Positions 12,300-23,735 of a stretch of 64,000 nucleotides of DNA are shown here, piece by piece. The DNA comes from Puccinia triticina (taxonomy: Eukaryota > Basidiomycota > Pucciniomycetes > Pucciniales > Pucciniaceae). The stretch is from assembly GCF_026914185.1 (NCBI RefSeq), contig NC_070558.1:806001-870000 (forward strand), in the 5' to 3' direction. Each line of letters opens with the position of its first letter. The first letter of the stretch is position 1. Below the pieces are notes generated by a model that saw only the letters and a program-made list of their open reading frames with translations, was not told the origin of the DNA and made no database searches. Made by a program: the position numbers and the translations under genes.

Positions 12300-12899
12300 G
12301 GGCAGCCCGGCATGGTCTCTGGCACTGTCGCACTTGTGCGAAGTTCGCTTGGAGAACTTCCACAGAGGGTCGGAGACCAGGCGGGAGTGCTCCCGGTCAG
12401 CAAGGGACTTGCATTCATACGATTCCTTGGCGCCTGACTGGCCCAAGACTGTGAAGAGACTGAGAGCTAACTCAATGCCCTTCATTAGTTGCGAGACAAC
12501 AGTTGCAAGACGATGTGTTGCGATTCATCAGTTGTTATCTTGACCTCACAGCTAGACTACCTCATTAAATCTGGGTCTTTGTTCGCCGATCGGTGTGATG
12601 GGTCGTTGGTCCCGTCTTCCCTACCGATGGCTGTCTCTATTGAAGTCGAGTCGGCAGCTTGTGAGATGTTAATTTGTTGCCTTAAAGCGTGTCGGGATGG
12701 GTTCCTAATGACACCATACATTTTAGCTGATGTCTTGGGCCACCGAGAGTCGAGATCAATGACCTTTCGACGAGAGGATGCAGTATATTCATTAGACGAC
12801 CAAGAAAAGATGGCGTCGGCTGTTTACTTCTCAAAGCAAGCAGTAGCTATCAGCGCTGTGCCCTAAGCAAGTTGTATTTACTTGACAACTCCCAAAATC

Positions 12900-12925
12900 C
12901 GCAGGCATAAAAAGGGGAGGATCCT
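12900..12925 (+). promoter_or_regulatory. TATA-like box upstream of secreted-protein gene (copy A)
   Basis: GGCATAAAAAGGGGAGG lies about 130 bases upstream of the start codon. The mirror copy upstream of the second gene differs by one base (GGAGAGG). Followed by an A/T-rich leader with CAAA repeats. The promoter role is inferred from position. Confidence 0.5.
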
Positions 12926-13039
12926 GCAGCCATTGATGATTCCTCACCCTCCATCCTCATCTTCAAGTCGCATAATAAATCATTTTTATAAATTTTCAAA
13001 CCAATTTCCAAAATAAAACATTACCACCAAGTTCCCAAG

Positions 13040-13602
13040 ATGCAAAGCTTCAGTTTATTCGTCTTATTCGCAGTGTTGTTGATCAACACTCAAGTCACTT
13101 ATGCGGCAACAAAGACTCCTCAACTTCAACCAAAATCAGTTTCGTGTCCCGCTGCTAATGGTCCTACAGACCGAAAAGATGCTTATTGTGTCAGAGCATT
13201 TACCGCTCAAGAAGCCGCTGACCCTGCGAATAAAGGCAAAACCATGTTTAGTAAGTTTTATCGGGTTTTTGAATCGATCACTTGAGTTATCTAGTTATCA
13301 TCGAGCTAATCTCCGGTGTATCTAAACAACAATGATTCTTGTGCCACAATCGTGCAGAGCGCTTTGTCGAACAAGTTGACGGCAAATTTACCTGCCAGGA
13401 TGTGGATTTAAAGAAGGCACCTGCCGACGCTGGCTATTGTTGCAACGCTCCGGGTAAAGTTAATGAGGTGAGTTTCGAATCTGCAATCTTCAAACAACAC
13501 ATAATAAACAATGTGATCTAACACCCCTCCCGATGGCAGGTTTCACCAAGCCCCCAAAAAATGTGGGATTCATGCACCCAAGTGCAATTCCTCAAGAAAT
13601 AA
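13040..13602 (+). CDS. Small cysteine-rich secreted protein, copy A (effector candidate)
   Basis: Exons 13040-13250, 13358-13467 and 13540-13602 encode 127 residues. Both introns are GT-AG (GTAAGT and GTGAGT donors) and the phases agree. Residues 1-22 form a clear signal peptide (hydrophobic core LFVLFAVLLIN, cleavage likely after TYA). The mature part has six cysteines at 36, 50, 83, 98, 99 and 119, including a GYCCN pair, as in small rust secreted proteins. No known domain was recognised, so the function is unknown; an effector or surface protein is an inference from size, secretion signal and cysteines. The gene lies in the left arm of an inverted duplication and has an identical partner on the other strand at 15923-16485. 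A TATA-like box lies near 12905. Confidence 0.85.
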
Positions 13603-14262
13603 GCTTCCCCCGGCCTTTGTCTTCAAAGTGGACCGTTCTCAATGGCTGGACCTATCACATGCAAATTCCATGCTCATTCTAGACTTATTAAATTCTAAAA
13701 TTGTAGTAGAAAGTGATTTTTGACAGTGTAATTGTTGAGTCAATCACTTCAAATAGACTAGAAGAGGCCAAGTCAGCTTTCCCGCTGCAAATTACATGAC
13801 AAAACTCCCTCCCCCCTCACTTGAACATGTCTAAAAGATGATGTCTGTTGCTGCAAGCACTGGAGATCACACGAGTGGTAGATGAGAGAGAGAGGCTGGT
13901 GAGATGGGCAAGAACAAATTTTAGGCATATGATCTATCAACATAAAACAATCATTCAGGGGGTAAAGAGAACAGGCAAGAAAGCAATCTGTGAACCTGGG
14001 TGTGTCATGTGATGGTAGGTCACAAGAAGTTTGATATGATTCTGGATATATTTCAATATATCGAAATATCAATAGAACAAGAGAAGGACAAGAGAAGAAA
14101 GAAATGATGGTGTGAGTTTGATTTATAATTGTGGGAACTTACATCCACTGTCTATGCTACAACCTTGAAGTGTTGGATGCCAAGCTTCACCAGATTCAAC
14201 AAGCTCTTCACACAAAGAAAAATTGGCAAGAATACAAATTAGACAAGTCTAATCAGCCCAGG

Positions 14263-15263
14263 TTTTTAGACTATGTTGATGATACTAGATAGTCAAGGTT
14301 CTTCAGTATAGATGGTCAAAATCAACCCGTTGCGGGTGATATTTGCTGGCGGGTACCCACCAGTGAGTGGGGGGTACAAGATTTTGCTAAAAGCCAAGAG
14401 TGTGCCTGGGACACGGGTATACTATCAGGTATCCACCCAATTGTATGGGAAGGAATCTCACAGGAGTGTGCTTTGCAGTGCAAAACTGTGTTTTTCAGTG
14501 TTGGTGGTGAAGTTTGTTTTGCATCTCAGAAGTGTGTTTTCAACTGCAGAAGTGTGTGTTTCAGTGCCAGTGCAGAAGTGAAATTTGCAGCGCAGGGGTG
14601 CATTTTGCAGTGCAAAAGTGTGTGTTTCCTGCAACCACACTTCTGAAACTGTCCTGCAAAAAGCACTTCTGCACTTCAAAACACACTCCTGTGGTTCAAA
14701 TCACCTGTGTCAATGCAATCCATTGGTTTTAAACCAAAGATAAATCTGCTGTTATCTTTGGTTTGGATCCAATGGGACAATGGAGCTGGGCAGAGCTGTG
14801 TGGAGTGAGGGTAAAATAAGCTCCCCACACACTTTTAACCAGTATTTCTCATTGCCTTTTTTGTAAAAAAAAAAAAAAACTGTCTAACCCCTCACCCCCA
14901 ATTTGCAGATGGGGATAGGGGCAATTGAACTGGCAACCTGCCTGTCATCACTTTGCAGCGACTAAGACACATTTTTTGCAAGGGGCTGTTTGGGAGTAAA
15001 TATAACCCAGGCCAGCTCCGCTCAGCTCTATCCAGCTCCACCATCCCATTGGTTCCAAACCCAAGATAATGGCAGATTTATCTTTGGTTTAAAACCAATG
15101 GATTCAATTGACACAGGTGATGTGAGCTGCAGATATGTGTTTGGCAATGCAGAAGTGCTTTTAGCAGTACAGAAGTGTTGTATGCAGGAAACAAGCACTT
15201 CTGCACTGCAGAATGCACTTCTTCCCTTGGGAAAAAATGGGCTGATTAGACTTGTCTAATTGA
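14263..15263. repeat. Spacer of inverted duplication, repeat-derived
   Basis: Not coding. It holds a hAT-like edge (TAGATGG... then GGGTACCC motifs, about 14308-14440) and AAGTGTG/TGCAGTGC simple repeats around 14460-14700. An inner imperfect inverted pair (about 14705-14790 and 15045-15120) shares the ATTGGTTTTAAACCAAAGAT core. A poly-A tract lies near 14865-14880. Confidence 0.6.
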
Positions 15264-17225
15264 GGTTCCTGATTAGACTTCTCCAATTTGTGTTCTTCCC
15301 AATTTCTCTTTGTGTGAAGAGCTTGTTGAATCTGGTGAAGCTTGGCATCCAACACTTCAAGGTTGCAGCATAGACAGTGGATGTAAGTTCCCACAATTAT
15401 AAATCAAACTCACACCATCATTTCTTTCTTCTCTTGTCCTTCTCTTGTTCTATTGATATTTCGATATATTGAAATATATCCAGAATCATATCAAACTTCT
15501 TGTGACCTACCATCACATGACACACCCAGGTTCACAGATTGCTTTCTTGCCTGTTCTCTTTACCCCCTGAATGATTGTTTTATGTTGATAGATCATATGC
15601 CTAAAATTTGTTCTTGCCCATCTCACCAGCCTCTCTCTCTCATCTACCACTCGTGTGATCTCCAGTGCTTGCAGCAACAGACATCATCTTTTAGACATGT
15701 TCAAGTGAGGAGGGAGGGAGTTTTGTCATGTAATTTGCAGCGGGAAAGCTGACTTGGCCTCTTCTAGTCTATTTGAAGTGATTGACTCAACAATTACACT
15801 GTCAAAAATCACTTTCTACTACAATTTTAGAATTTAATAAGTCTAGAATGAGCATGGAATTTGCATGTGATAGGTCCAGCCATTGAGAACGGTCCACTTT
15901 GAAGACAAAGGCCGGGGGAAGCTTATTTCTTGAGGAATTGCACTTGGGTGCATGAATCCCACATTTTTTGGGGGCTTGGTGAAACCTGCCATCGGGAGGG
16001 GTGTTAGATCACATTGTTTATTATGTGTTGTTTGAAGATTGCAGATTCGAAACTCACCTCATTAACTTTACCCGGAGCGTTGCAACAATAGCCAGCGTCG
16101 GCAGGTGCCTTCTTTAAATCCACATCCTGGCAGGTAAATTTGCCGTCAACTTGTTCGACAAAGCGCTCTGCACGATTGTGGCACAAGAATCATTGTTGTT
16201 TAGATACACCGGAGATTAGCTCGATGATAACTAGATAACTCAAGTGATCGATTCAAAAACCCGATAAAACTTACTAAACATGGTTTTGCCTTTATTCGCA
16301 GGGTCAGCGGCTTCTTGAGCGGTAAATGCTCTGACACAATAAGCATCTTTTCGGTCTGTAGGACCATTAGCAGCGGGACACGAAACTGATTTTGGTTGAA
16401 GTTGAGGAGTCTTTGTTGCCGCATAAGTGACTTGAGTGTTGATCAACAACACTGCGAATAAGACGAATAAACTGAAGCTTTGCATCTTGGGAACTTGGTG
16501 GTAATGTTTTATTTTGGAAATTGGTTTGAAAATTTATAAAAATGATTTATTATGCGACTTGAAGATGAGGATGGAGGGTGAGGAATCATCAATGGCCGCA
16601 GGATCCTCTCCTTTTTATGCCTGCGGATTTTGGGAGTTGTCAAGTAAATACAACTTGCTTAGGGCACAGCGCTGATAGCTACTGCTTGCTTTGAGAAGTA
16701 AACAGCCGACGCCATCTTTTCTTGGTCGTCTAATGAATATACTGCATCCTCTCGTCGAAAGGTCATTGATCTCGACTCCCGGAGGCCCAAGACATCAGCT
16801 AAAATATATGGTGTCATCAGGAACCCATCTCCGACACGCTCTACGGCAACAAATTAACATCTCATAAGCTGCCGACTCGACTTCAATAGAGACAGCCATC
16901 GGTAGGGAAGACAGGACCAACGACCAGCCCCCCCCCCGATTGGCGAACCAAGACCCAGATTTAATGAGGTAGTCTTAGCTGTGAGGTCAAGATAACAACT
17001 GATGAATCGCAACACATTGTCTTGCAATGAAGGGCATTGATTTAGCTCTCAGTCTCTTCACAGTCATGGGTCAGGCGCAAAGGAATTGTATGGGGAGGCC
17101 TAGTGGTCTCCGACCCTCAAGTTCTCCGAGCGAACTTCACACAAGTCCCTCGCCTGCCGGGGGCGCAACAGAGTCAGAGACCCAGAGACCATGTCAGGCT
17201 GCCTCTTCGCGGCTCTTACTGGGAG
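15264..17225 (-). repeat. Right arm of large inverted duplication
   Basis: Reverse-complement partner of the left arm. The gene-bearing inner part is nearly identical. The outer part (about 16640-17225) has many differences, including a run of C at 16930-16940, and is recognisable but clearly diverged. Confidence 0.9.
15923..16485 (-). CDS. Small cysteine-rich secreted protein, copy B (effector candidate)
   Basis: Minus-strand exons 16275-16485, 16058-16167 and 15923-15985 encode the same 127 residues as copy A, with the same introns and splice sites. Signal peptide at residues 1-22 and six cysteines. No difference was seen in any exon and almost none in the introns. The two genes are convergent across the spacer, with their 5' ends outward. 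The perfect match suggests a very recent duplication or ongoing gene conversion between the arms; an assembly artefact is the alternative. Whether both are transcribed cannot be told from sequence. Confidence 0.85.
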
Positions 17226-18634
17226 GCTTTGTTAAGCTCGTTCTCCAAGGGCCGTTTGCATGGGGTGGGCCACAGGCGGGAGTCCGGGACAGGCGTGTGT
17301 GCTGTGACAGCAGCGTGTAATGCGCGAAAAGACAGTGAAAGGGGTGCAATAGGCATGTATTGGTAATTGTAGCTATTTATGCATTCATGGATGCGTAGAA
17401 AAGAAAGACAACGGGCCAGCAGGGTCTATTGATACCCTGCGGTATGATGAGAGAACAACCATAAGGAAATGCTCCCTCGGGGAGAGACCTGAGGGGCTCG
17501 AGGGAAGACAACCGGCGAGGTATCTTATAATGAACAACAGTGGAAACGGGCCATTGGCCCAAACGTGGAAGAAAGGAAAAGGGGGCAAGGGGACATCCTC
17601 GTCGTCTTGATCGTACATCTGGTCGTGTGGATACCCAAGCCCGTCGCGACGAGGGTATAGCTGGAGTCGTCGGAGCCCGCCGGGTGTCACGGGCACGGCT
17701 ACATCCATCGACACCGAGAAGACTCATTCGACTTCATGTTGCTATGATGAGATTTACCCATCTTCCTTACTGTTTACATATTCCTTTACCCTCATCCAGA
17801 AATCCGCACTCAGCCTCCAATTCAACGGCTCAATCGCCCTTGCTTTCGCCGTTGTGACGATTCAATCACCTTATCGAAATTCCGATTACCTTTTGTTCCA
17901 TTCACCTCGATCAAGTAAAGTTTCTCACAATTTAATTCTAGCCATGGAACTTCTGTTGAGAGATCTTATCTGATAGGATCCGGACTTGTCTCTCCTCAGC
18001 ACTGTTTCGTCGTTACTCCTGATTCTCGACTGCTGGCGGTCCGATTTTGAATCCCCCGACGCCAGGTGCGAAAGGTGTGTTCCATGAGTATGTTTACTTT
18101 CCTCTCATCGCCAGGCCGATGGACCTCAAATGCACTCATTATTGTGGCTGAGATGGATTCTCTCCTAGTCATATAGGTTCATCCAGTCCAATTAGTCACA
18201 GGTTGTTCTCCTTTCCCATCGTAAGTAACGATAACATTCGATCGGTGCTTTCTTGCCACATTCTTATGGAAATACATTTCCTTTAGAATAGCGCAGGTAG
18301 TTTATTGTCAAGTTGTGCTAGAATGTTCACGATTGCTTAATGAAATATAATCTCCCTTCACTCAGTTCGTCTCTGCTCTGCTTGAAACCACTTCAACGCG
18401 TGAGCCTTCCTTCTCTTTTTAAGCTGATTTTTTTCTGTTCTCTTGGCTGATACACATTATCTTTGAAAACTCTCAAATTTAAATCTGCGTCTTGAAGTGC
18501 ATCCTTTTGTTTCCTGTTCGATACTGCTTGGCCCATTTTGATTCGGAGGGTATTTTCCTAGGTGATCACTTTTTTCCTGAATCCGAGAGTAGGCACTCTT
18601 AGTCTCAACAAAACCCGGCCTTTGGTTTGCCGAC
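17226..18634. other. Intergenic, no gene assigned
   Basis: Open frames on both strands at 17377-17857 lack motifs. The segment from about 17900 to 18634 is pyrimidine-rich and probably contains the promoter and 5' leader of the gene at 18635. Confidence 0.35.
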
Positions 18635-19437
18635 ATGGGCAACTTGATCTGGAGTGATTGGGGGCGGTTAGTCGCCCTCACCGCTGGATATTGTGAGCGT
18701 TCAACCATCTCCACCAACTCATTTCGTCATCCCAAAGATAGTCTCAGTTTCTCAACAAGAATAAATTTGCGACAGGGAACCTATGGGGAGCACTATGGGG
18801 TATATTTTACCGCAAGTACCTCTGGGACTTTGTAGGCGGTAAACTAGGTCCAGTTGGGATCATGTCAGTATTATCCTTCGTTTCTTTTAATTTAAACCGT
18901 AAAAACTTCGAATGAAAGTGAGGCTGATTATGACAAAGTCTCATATATATCCTCCCGGCTGGTAAACCTTTCAAGTCCACCCGGGTTTGCCGCGCCATTC
19001 ATCCAATTAATTGTAAAGCTTCCAGCAATCCAAGGGGCTTGTGCAGTACGTGTCAGATACCAATATTCTCATCTTAAATCTTCATGCTAACAAATCATTT
19101 CTTGCACTTCATGATAGATCTGTGGCTTACTTACTGTGCTGTTCGAGTGGCCTGTGTTCCCTGGAACATTTCTTTACCGGAGTCTGGCCTTTAAAGTCGT
19201 ATTCTACTCCCTTTCTGGGGTCCTTGCCGGTATTTCTGACTTCATGTCTTCGTATTTGTGAACCAGTTGAGGCCCCCCAAGCAATCTAACTAAGCGGATC
19301 TTTTTTCCTTTGCAGGCATTTGTTATCAGACTGCAGATGCGTCAGTGATCTATGCGATAGCGATTCTAGCATATGTTGTCGCACTAGGGAAGGACGAAAT
19401 CGTTGGAGAGAAACCAGCCGATAATTCAAGGGTTTGA
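18635..19437 (+). CDS. Small multi-span membrane protein (DUF7727-like)
   Basis: Five exons, 18635-18692, 18776-18863, 18976-19045, 19118-19229 and 19316-19437, give 149 residues; phases 1, 2, 0, 1 agree. It starts MGNLIWSDWGRLVALTAGYW and continues with LWGALWGIFYRKYLWDFVGG, FIQLIVKLPAIQGAC, LTVLFEWPVFPGTFLYRSLA and IYAIAILAYVVALGK. There are about four hydrophobic segments. The start and the FYRK(Y/F)xWDFVGG block match a conserved family of small basidiomycete membrane proteins that I recall as DUF7727; no biochemical role is known to me. The conserved motifs were recovered only after splicing, so the exon model is well supported. The short hydrophilic C-terminus (GKDEIVGEKPADN) is probably cytosolic. 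Confidence 0.8.
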
Positions 19438-20570
19438 GATCGTTGCATCAATTTGTCGGCCACTCATGACGATAAAACCACATAAATTATAATTCAACCA
19501 TAATCTTGGGGCAATCTAGTATCGCCGTCAGGTAGTACTAGAAATAACCTGAACACCCGCTAGTTGTATTCCTGTAGCAACCGACTGAAGATTAGAAAAA
19601 TGGATATCACTCCGGGATGCCCATTGAATGCGATTGATTGGCTTCTTTTAAATGCAGCTTCCTTTGGTTGAGTACGAAATCACCGGGATTTTTTAGTCGT
19701 TAGCGTCGTTCTTATTTCAATGTACATACCAGAAATTTCATCAACCTGTTAATATAAGCATTCTGGCCAAAAACAATCCAACCCGTTCCAAAAGTTTAAA
19801 AACACTTTGTTGATACAAACATTTTTCAACCGTTTTTCATTCGTTCTTGCAACCCCATTCGCAACTTTTTCCCAATCCGACAACCCAAAAGTGGATCAAA
19901 GGATGTGGGGATACCTCGGCTAGCTCTTTGTTTTAGGGTGCATCTATTGCCATCTTGATAGCACCCTTGGCATGTTGAACCATCAAGGCTTATCAGGGCT
20001 GCTTAATCTTCGTGAAAATGCTACCCTATGTCCCGCGTTCGCCGAAGTACACCACTTTACTACTTCAGTGGCGATGAGTTCAGTCGTCGCACATGATGTA
20101 CCAGCCCTTCAGTCTGTTGCAGCAGGGCTGCGAAACCGGCCGGAAATAGCATTTGCGTGGATTAGTTTGAGCTATTTCGAGCAGTCCGTCCGATCATTTT
20201 GTAAGATTGGTGTTTTTTGCGTTGATAAAGTGCATTAGGTGCATGTTGTTACTTGTCTTGAAATTTGTCCATCTTGAACACACCTTGCAGTAACGCTGGC
20301 CCGCAGGTGTAGATGCACCTATTTCTGGCTCAATCAGTTGTCGGAGTGTATCAGTGATTTGTATTTTAGATATACAGTCTAGCTGCGTCCAAATTTTTGC
20401 ATTTCCTGTGACATCCTGTGATGGCCTGCAGGATTAATTTGAATAAGGTTTGCAAGGCACTTGTAGCTATTTGAAGGCTTTATAAATTGTCAGCTCTAGG
20501 CATATTTTATTTCTCGAATTCCGCCCTCTAGCTATCAAAACCTTCTACTTTCTTCCCATCAACTGATAAA
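19438..20570. other. Intergenic; promoter side of the secreted-protein gene
   Basis: AT-rich, with no supported gene. A TTTATAAAT element near 20478-20487 lies about 85 bases upstream of the next start codon and could be its TATA box. Confidence 0.35.
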
Positions 20571-23112
20571 ATGTTTATCAAAATCTTAATCATTATAAGC
20601 GCATGGTCTACCTCATCAACATTTGGTATGCCTATTGATGAGACAGTTGAAATTCATGCCACAAGCAGTGCTGGTGAACACCTATGGGGTAAATTCTCCT
20701 GATCTGATTCCATAAAATCATCATATGTTGATGACTAATTTTTATCTCAACCCTGAACTCAAATTAAACAGCCCTTCCAGTATCACCAACAGATAGAGAG
20801 ATGGAAGAGCTTTCAACAAAAGCTTCCTTTTGTGGTACCTTTGGAAAAGATGCATTTCTGGTCAATACTAAAGAAGATGTTGAAGATAGGAAATTTTTGT
20901 TTAAATATATCTATCAAGGATCCCCCTCATCTGCCCCTTTGACCATTGAACAATGTTGGTAAATCATTCAATCTAGAAAGATTTTGAACTGCTCTATTTC
21001 AATATCATGAGGCTAACTCTAGCTATCTTTGCAGATAAAAAGATGATTGAGGATAAGGAGAAACACGGTGAGTTTAGCTTTGATTATCTTGTTTTTTTTT
21101 TGTATAAATTTGCATGCAGTTGCTTCACATATGGTGTTGGGGGGTGAGGATTTTTTCGCTTTTGAAACACAAAGAGAATTTTTAGACTCTTTCAAGGAAT
21201 GAGTATTGTCATGCTGCTACTGTCAATTTTTGGAAGACTGCTCAAATGTACTGGAACAGCCCGGGCGACTAGTTTAGTGAAGAAGAGTTCTTGGCACCGG
21301 TTTACTGAAATGCATTTGGGGGAACTCCTCCTTGTTGAATTGGTATACCCAGAGCCAAGTTTTCTGGGACACAATCTTTGTTGATTTACTTGTAAAATCA
21401 GGAAGTTGCCAGGGTCCCTCCCTTGGCAAAAGGTTGACTAAAGGTGCCAGTTGGTCCAGTATTTTCCAAAGAATTAAATAAATGAACCCTCTTTGTGTTT
21501 TAAAAATTAAAACCCGCCCCCATGAAGCACACAATCATGAGATCACAGGCAGACCCTGCAGCCTGCATGAAGAGTACAGAACCACTAAAAATAAGCTGCT
21601 AACAGGTGAATATTCTTGTTTTTTTATGTACATACAGAGAAAATGAGCTCTCTTTATCAAGATTCACGGGATGTTGAAGCAATGTTTGAAGACGTTAGGA
21701 AATATCTTACACTCAGTCAAAAAGAAAATTTGGTTGACAAGGAGACAATTGAAAGGTATTTGAAGGCATTCAAAATTTCTGAAGAATTTAAAAATAGGAT
21801 TTCACTCTTCAAGCAAGTCAGGTTTTGGGCAATAGTACATTCTGAGTTAAATGGATCACAAAAAACACAATCAAGAAATAACTCAGATATTCTTCAAATA
21901 ATATTAAAGAATTCACAGAATGGTCAGATTTCACAATGGTTTCAAGAAATTATACCCACTCAACTACTGCCACTAATTCCAGAAAGGATATGGAAGGATC
22001 ATGCAAGCAAACTTGTCAAGGATATAATAAAACACATTGGGGATTATAAATCAGAGCATGAATTTGATTTTCTCCAATCTGGTTCAATCATACATGTATA
22101 CTGCTTTCCTCATCTGTTTAAGACCATTGATTTCTTGTACAAGAATGAATTCATTGATTCACAGTCCATAAAGAGGTTATTTAAAAATAGGGACATGTTT
22201 AAACTAGCAAAAATATGCACACATCACTATTTTCAGAGTGGAAGTGAATGGTATAGCAATGATAGTTTGGCAGGAATAAATGAACACTGGGTCTGGCCAT
22301 TTGGGTTCAAGTTTTATGAGGGTAAGCTATTTGATCTAGATTGACATGTGGATTTCAGATTTTGGGCAGAATCTTAACAAATCCTTTGGCAAAAAAATAA
22401 TACAGCCCTCAATAAAGAAGATCAAGTGAAGCTGAATCTCAAGTACTTGATATCAAATATAAAGGCATCAGGAAAAGCAGAATTCATATTGCATACAACT
22501 GAAGAATGGGAAGCTATATCCAATTCATTGGTGAAGTATGACAAGTATATTGAAAAAGAAGAGGATCAACAAACCAATTCAAAAAATGTAATATCAGAAA
22601 ACATTGAAGAGGATGTCAAAAACCTTCTAGTTGTTCTACTAATGATAAATGAACCTCAAAAAATATCACAGTATGCTCATGCAAGAAAACTATTTACTAA
22701 AGATTTATGTGAGCTTATTGATTTTATTGAAAAGAATTTTTGTCCAGGGGTTGTAAAAAAGGTTTGTGGAACTGAACTAGGGAACGAAGATGAATATCAC
22801 TCATTACTCATATCATCAAGGATAAATAATTTAGCCTACATGGCAAGAATGTATAAGGTATTTTCTGTAATTGGGATGCCCAATCTAAAAAACTATCCAA
22901 GCAAAACTAAATATACACGTAGAGCTTATATCAATAAAATATTGGGCCTCTATCCTGAATTCTTGAATATAACCCCACCATTAGATAGAAATAATCAACT
23001 CTGGTGGACCAAATTCAATACACCCAGGAAGTGTCTCCTACAAAATTTAAATTGCCTGGAAGATTCAAGTTATATCAGGAAAATAGTTGATCCAGGGACA
23101 CTTTGGGAATAA
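20571..23112 (+). CDS. Large predicted secreted protein, function unknown
   Basis: Proposed exons: 20571-20688, 20772-20954, 21035-21067, 21120-21143, 21638-22321 and 22406-23112. They give 582 residues with all phases agreeing. The N-terminus MFIKILIIISAWSTSSTFG is a signal peptide. The rest is hydrophilic, Lys/Glu/Ile-rich and probably helical, with aromatic patches such as EHVWPFGFKF-like GINEHWVWPFGFKFYEG near residue 340. No known domain was recognised. Base composition is AT-rich, unlike the neighbouring housekeeping genes. Intron 4 (21144-21637) is unusually long and contains a MITE-like inverted repeat. Alternatively exon 4 reads through to a stop at 21200-21202 (138 aa), leaving a separate downstream gene starting at 21643 (461 aa). 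I favour the single gene because the donor GGTGAGG and acceptor CATACAG restore phase. Confidence 0.6.
21137..21530. repeat. MITE-like inverted repeat within an intron
   Basis: Left edge around 21137-21190 and right edge around 21475-21530 are imperfect inverted copies: both run from a G-rich end through T-rich sequence to AAACACAAAGAG. It lies in the long fourth intron of the secreted-protein gene. The termini and target duplication could not be fixed. Confidence 0.4.
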
Positions 23113-23735
23113 ATGGAAGGCATCTGAATTTTTATCAATGAAGAACACATTTCATGAGTTTGAAATGAAGTATTTCATGATAAATCTCTCCAAAAAATGA
23201 ATTGAAAAATGAATAGGCATAAGGACTTCCTGACAAGCTGGAAAACCAGATTTTCTAAGATTTTGCAAAGAAATCAAGGCAGATCAAGGCTTTGGGCCAA
23301 TTAAGCCTAGATTTCATTTACAGGAGGACCTCCATTTACATGCCTAAATAAGAAAGCTCAATTTATTTCTCCTCCTGAAAAATAAGAACCTTAGCACTCA
23401 CTGTTAGTCACTTTCTTGAGATTTATCATTTTCTTCATGTTTGAAACTTTTTTTCTCTGATTTATCATTTCACTCTATTTAAAGTTTTTGTTTCTCTCTT
23501 TATGGGATTTCCACCTCTTCCCATGGAATTCAGAATGGTTAATCTCTTGTTCAGTTTTTTTTTGGAGATCTGTGATGTACCAATGTGAGAGTTGTTCATT
23601 TTGCGCTTGTTGGTGGGTACCTGCCAACAGGTGCAAAATGCCCATCAGACCATCTCTATACCATTCCCGGGAGGATTTCTCTTTCTGAGAACTTGAAGGA
23701 ATACTCCCCCAGAGAAATTTCAAAAAGCCCAGCTC
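23113..23735. other. Intergenic, AT-rich, no gene seen
   Basis: 3' flank of the secreted-protein gene; no coding sequence is supported. Confidence 0.35.

Larger units (their letters stand above)
12300..14262 (+). repeat. Left arm of large inverted duplication
   Basis: Mirror copy of 15264-17225. From about 12900 to 14130 each base at x pairs with 29525-x with almost no gaps: start codons at 13040 and 16485, and matching frames at 13773-14072 and 15453-15752. Outwards of about 12880 the copies differ by many substitutions and indels, and beyond 12400 similarity is patchy. Inwards of about 14230 they diverge too. The arm contains the complete secreted-protein gene. Confidence 0.9.

Noticed and set aside
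13773..14072. 99-codon frame occurring once in each palindrome arm
   Set aside because: Lies in the 3' flank of the secreted-protein gene, carries no motif; its conservation between arms is explained by the duplication itself.
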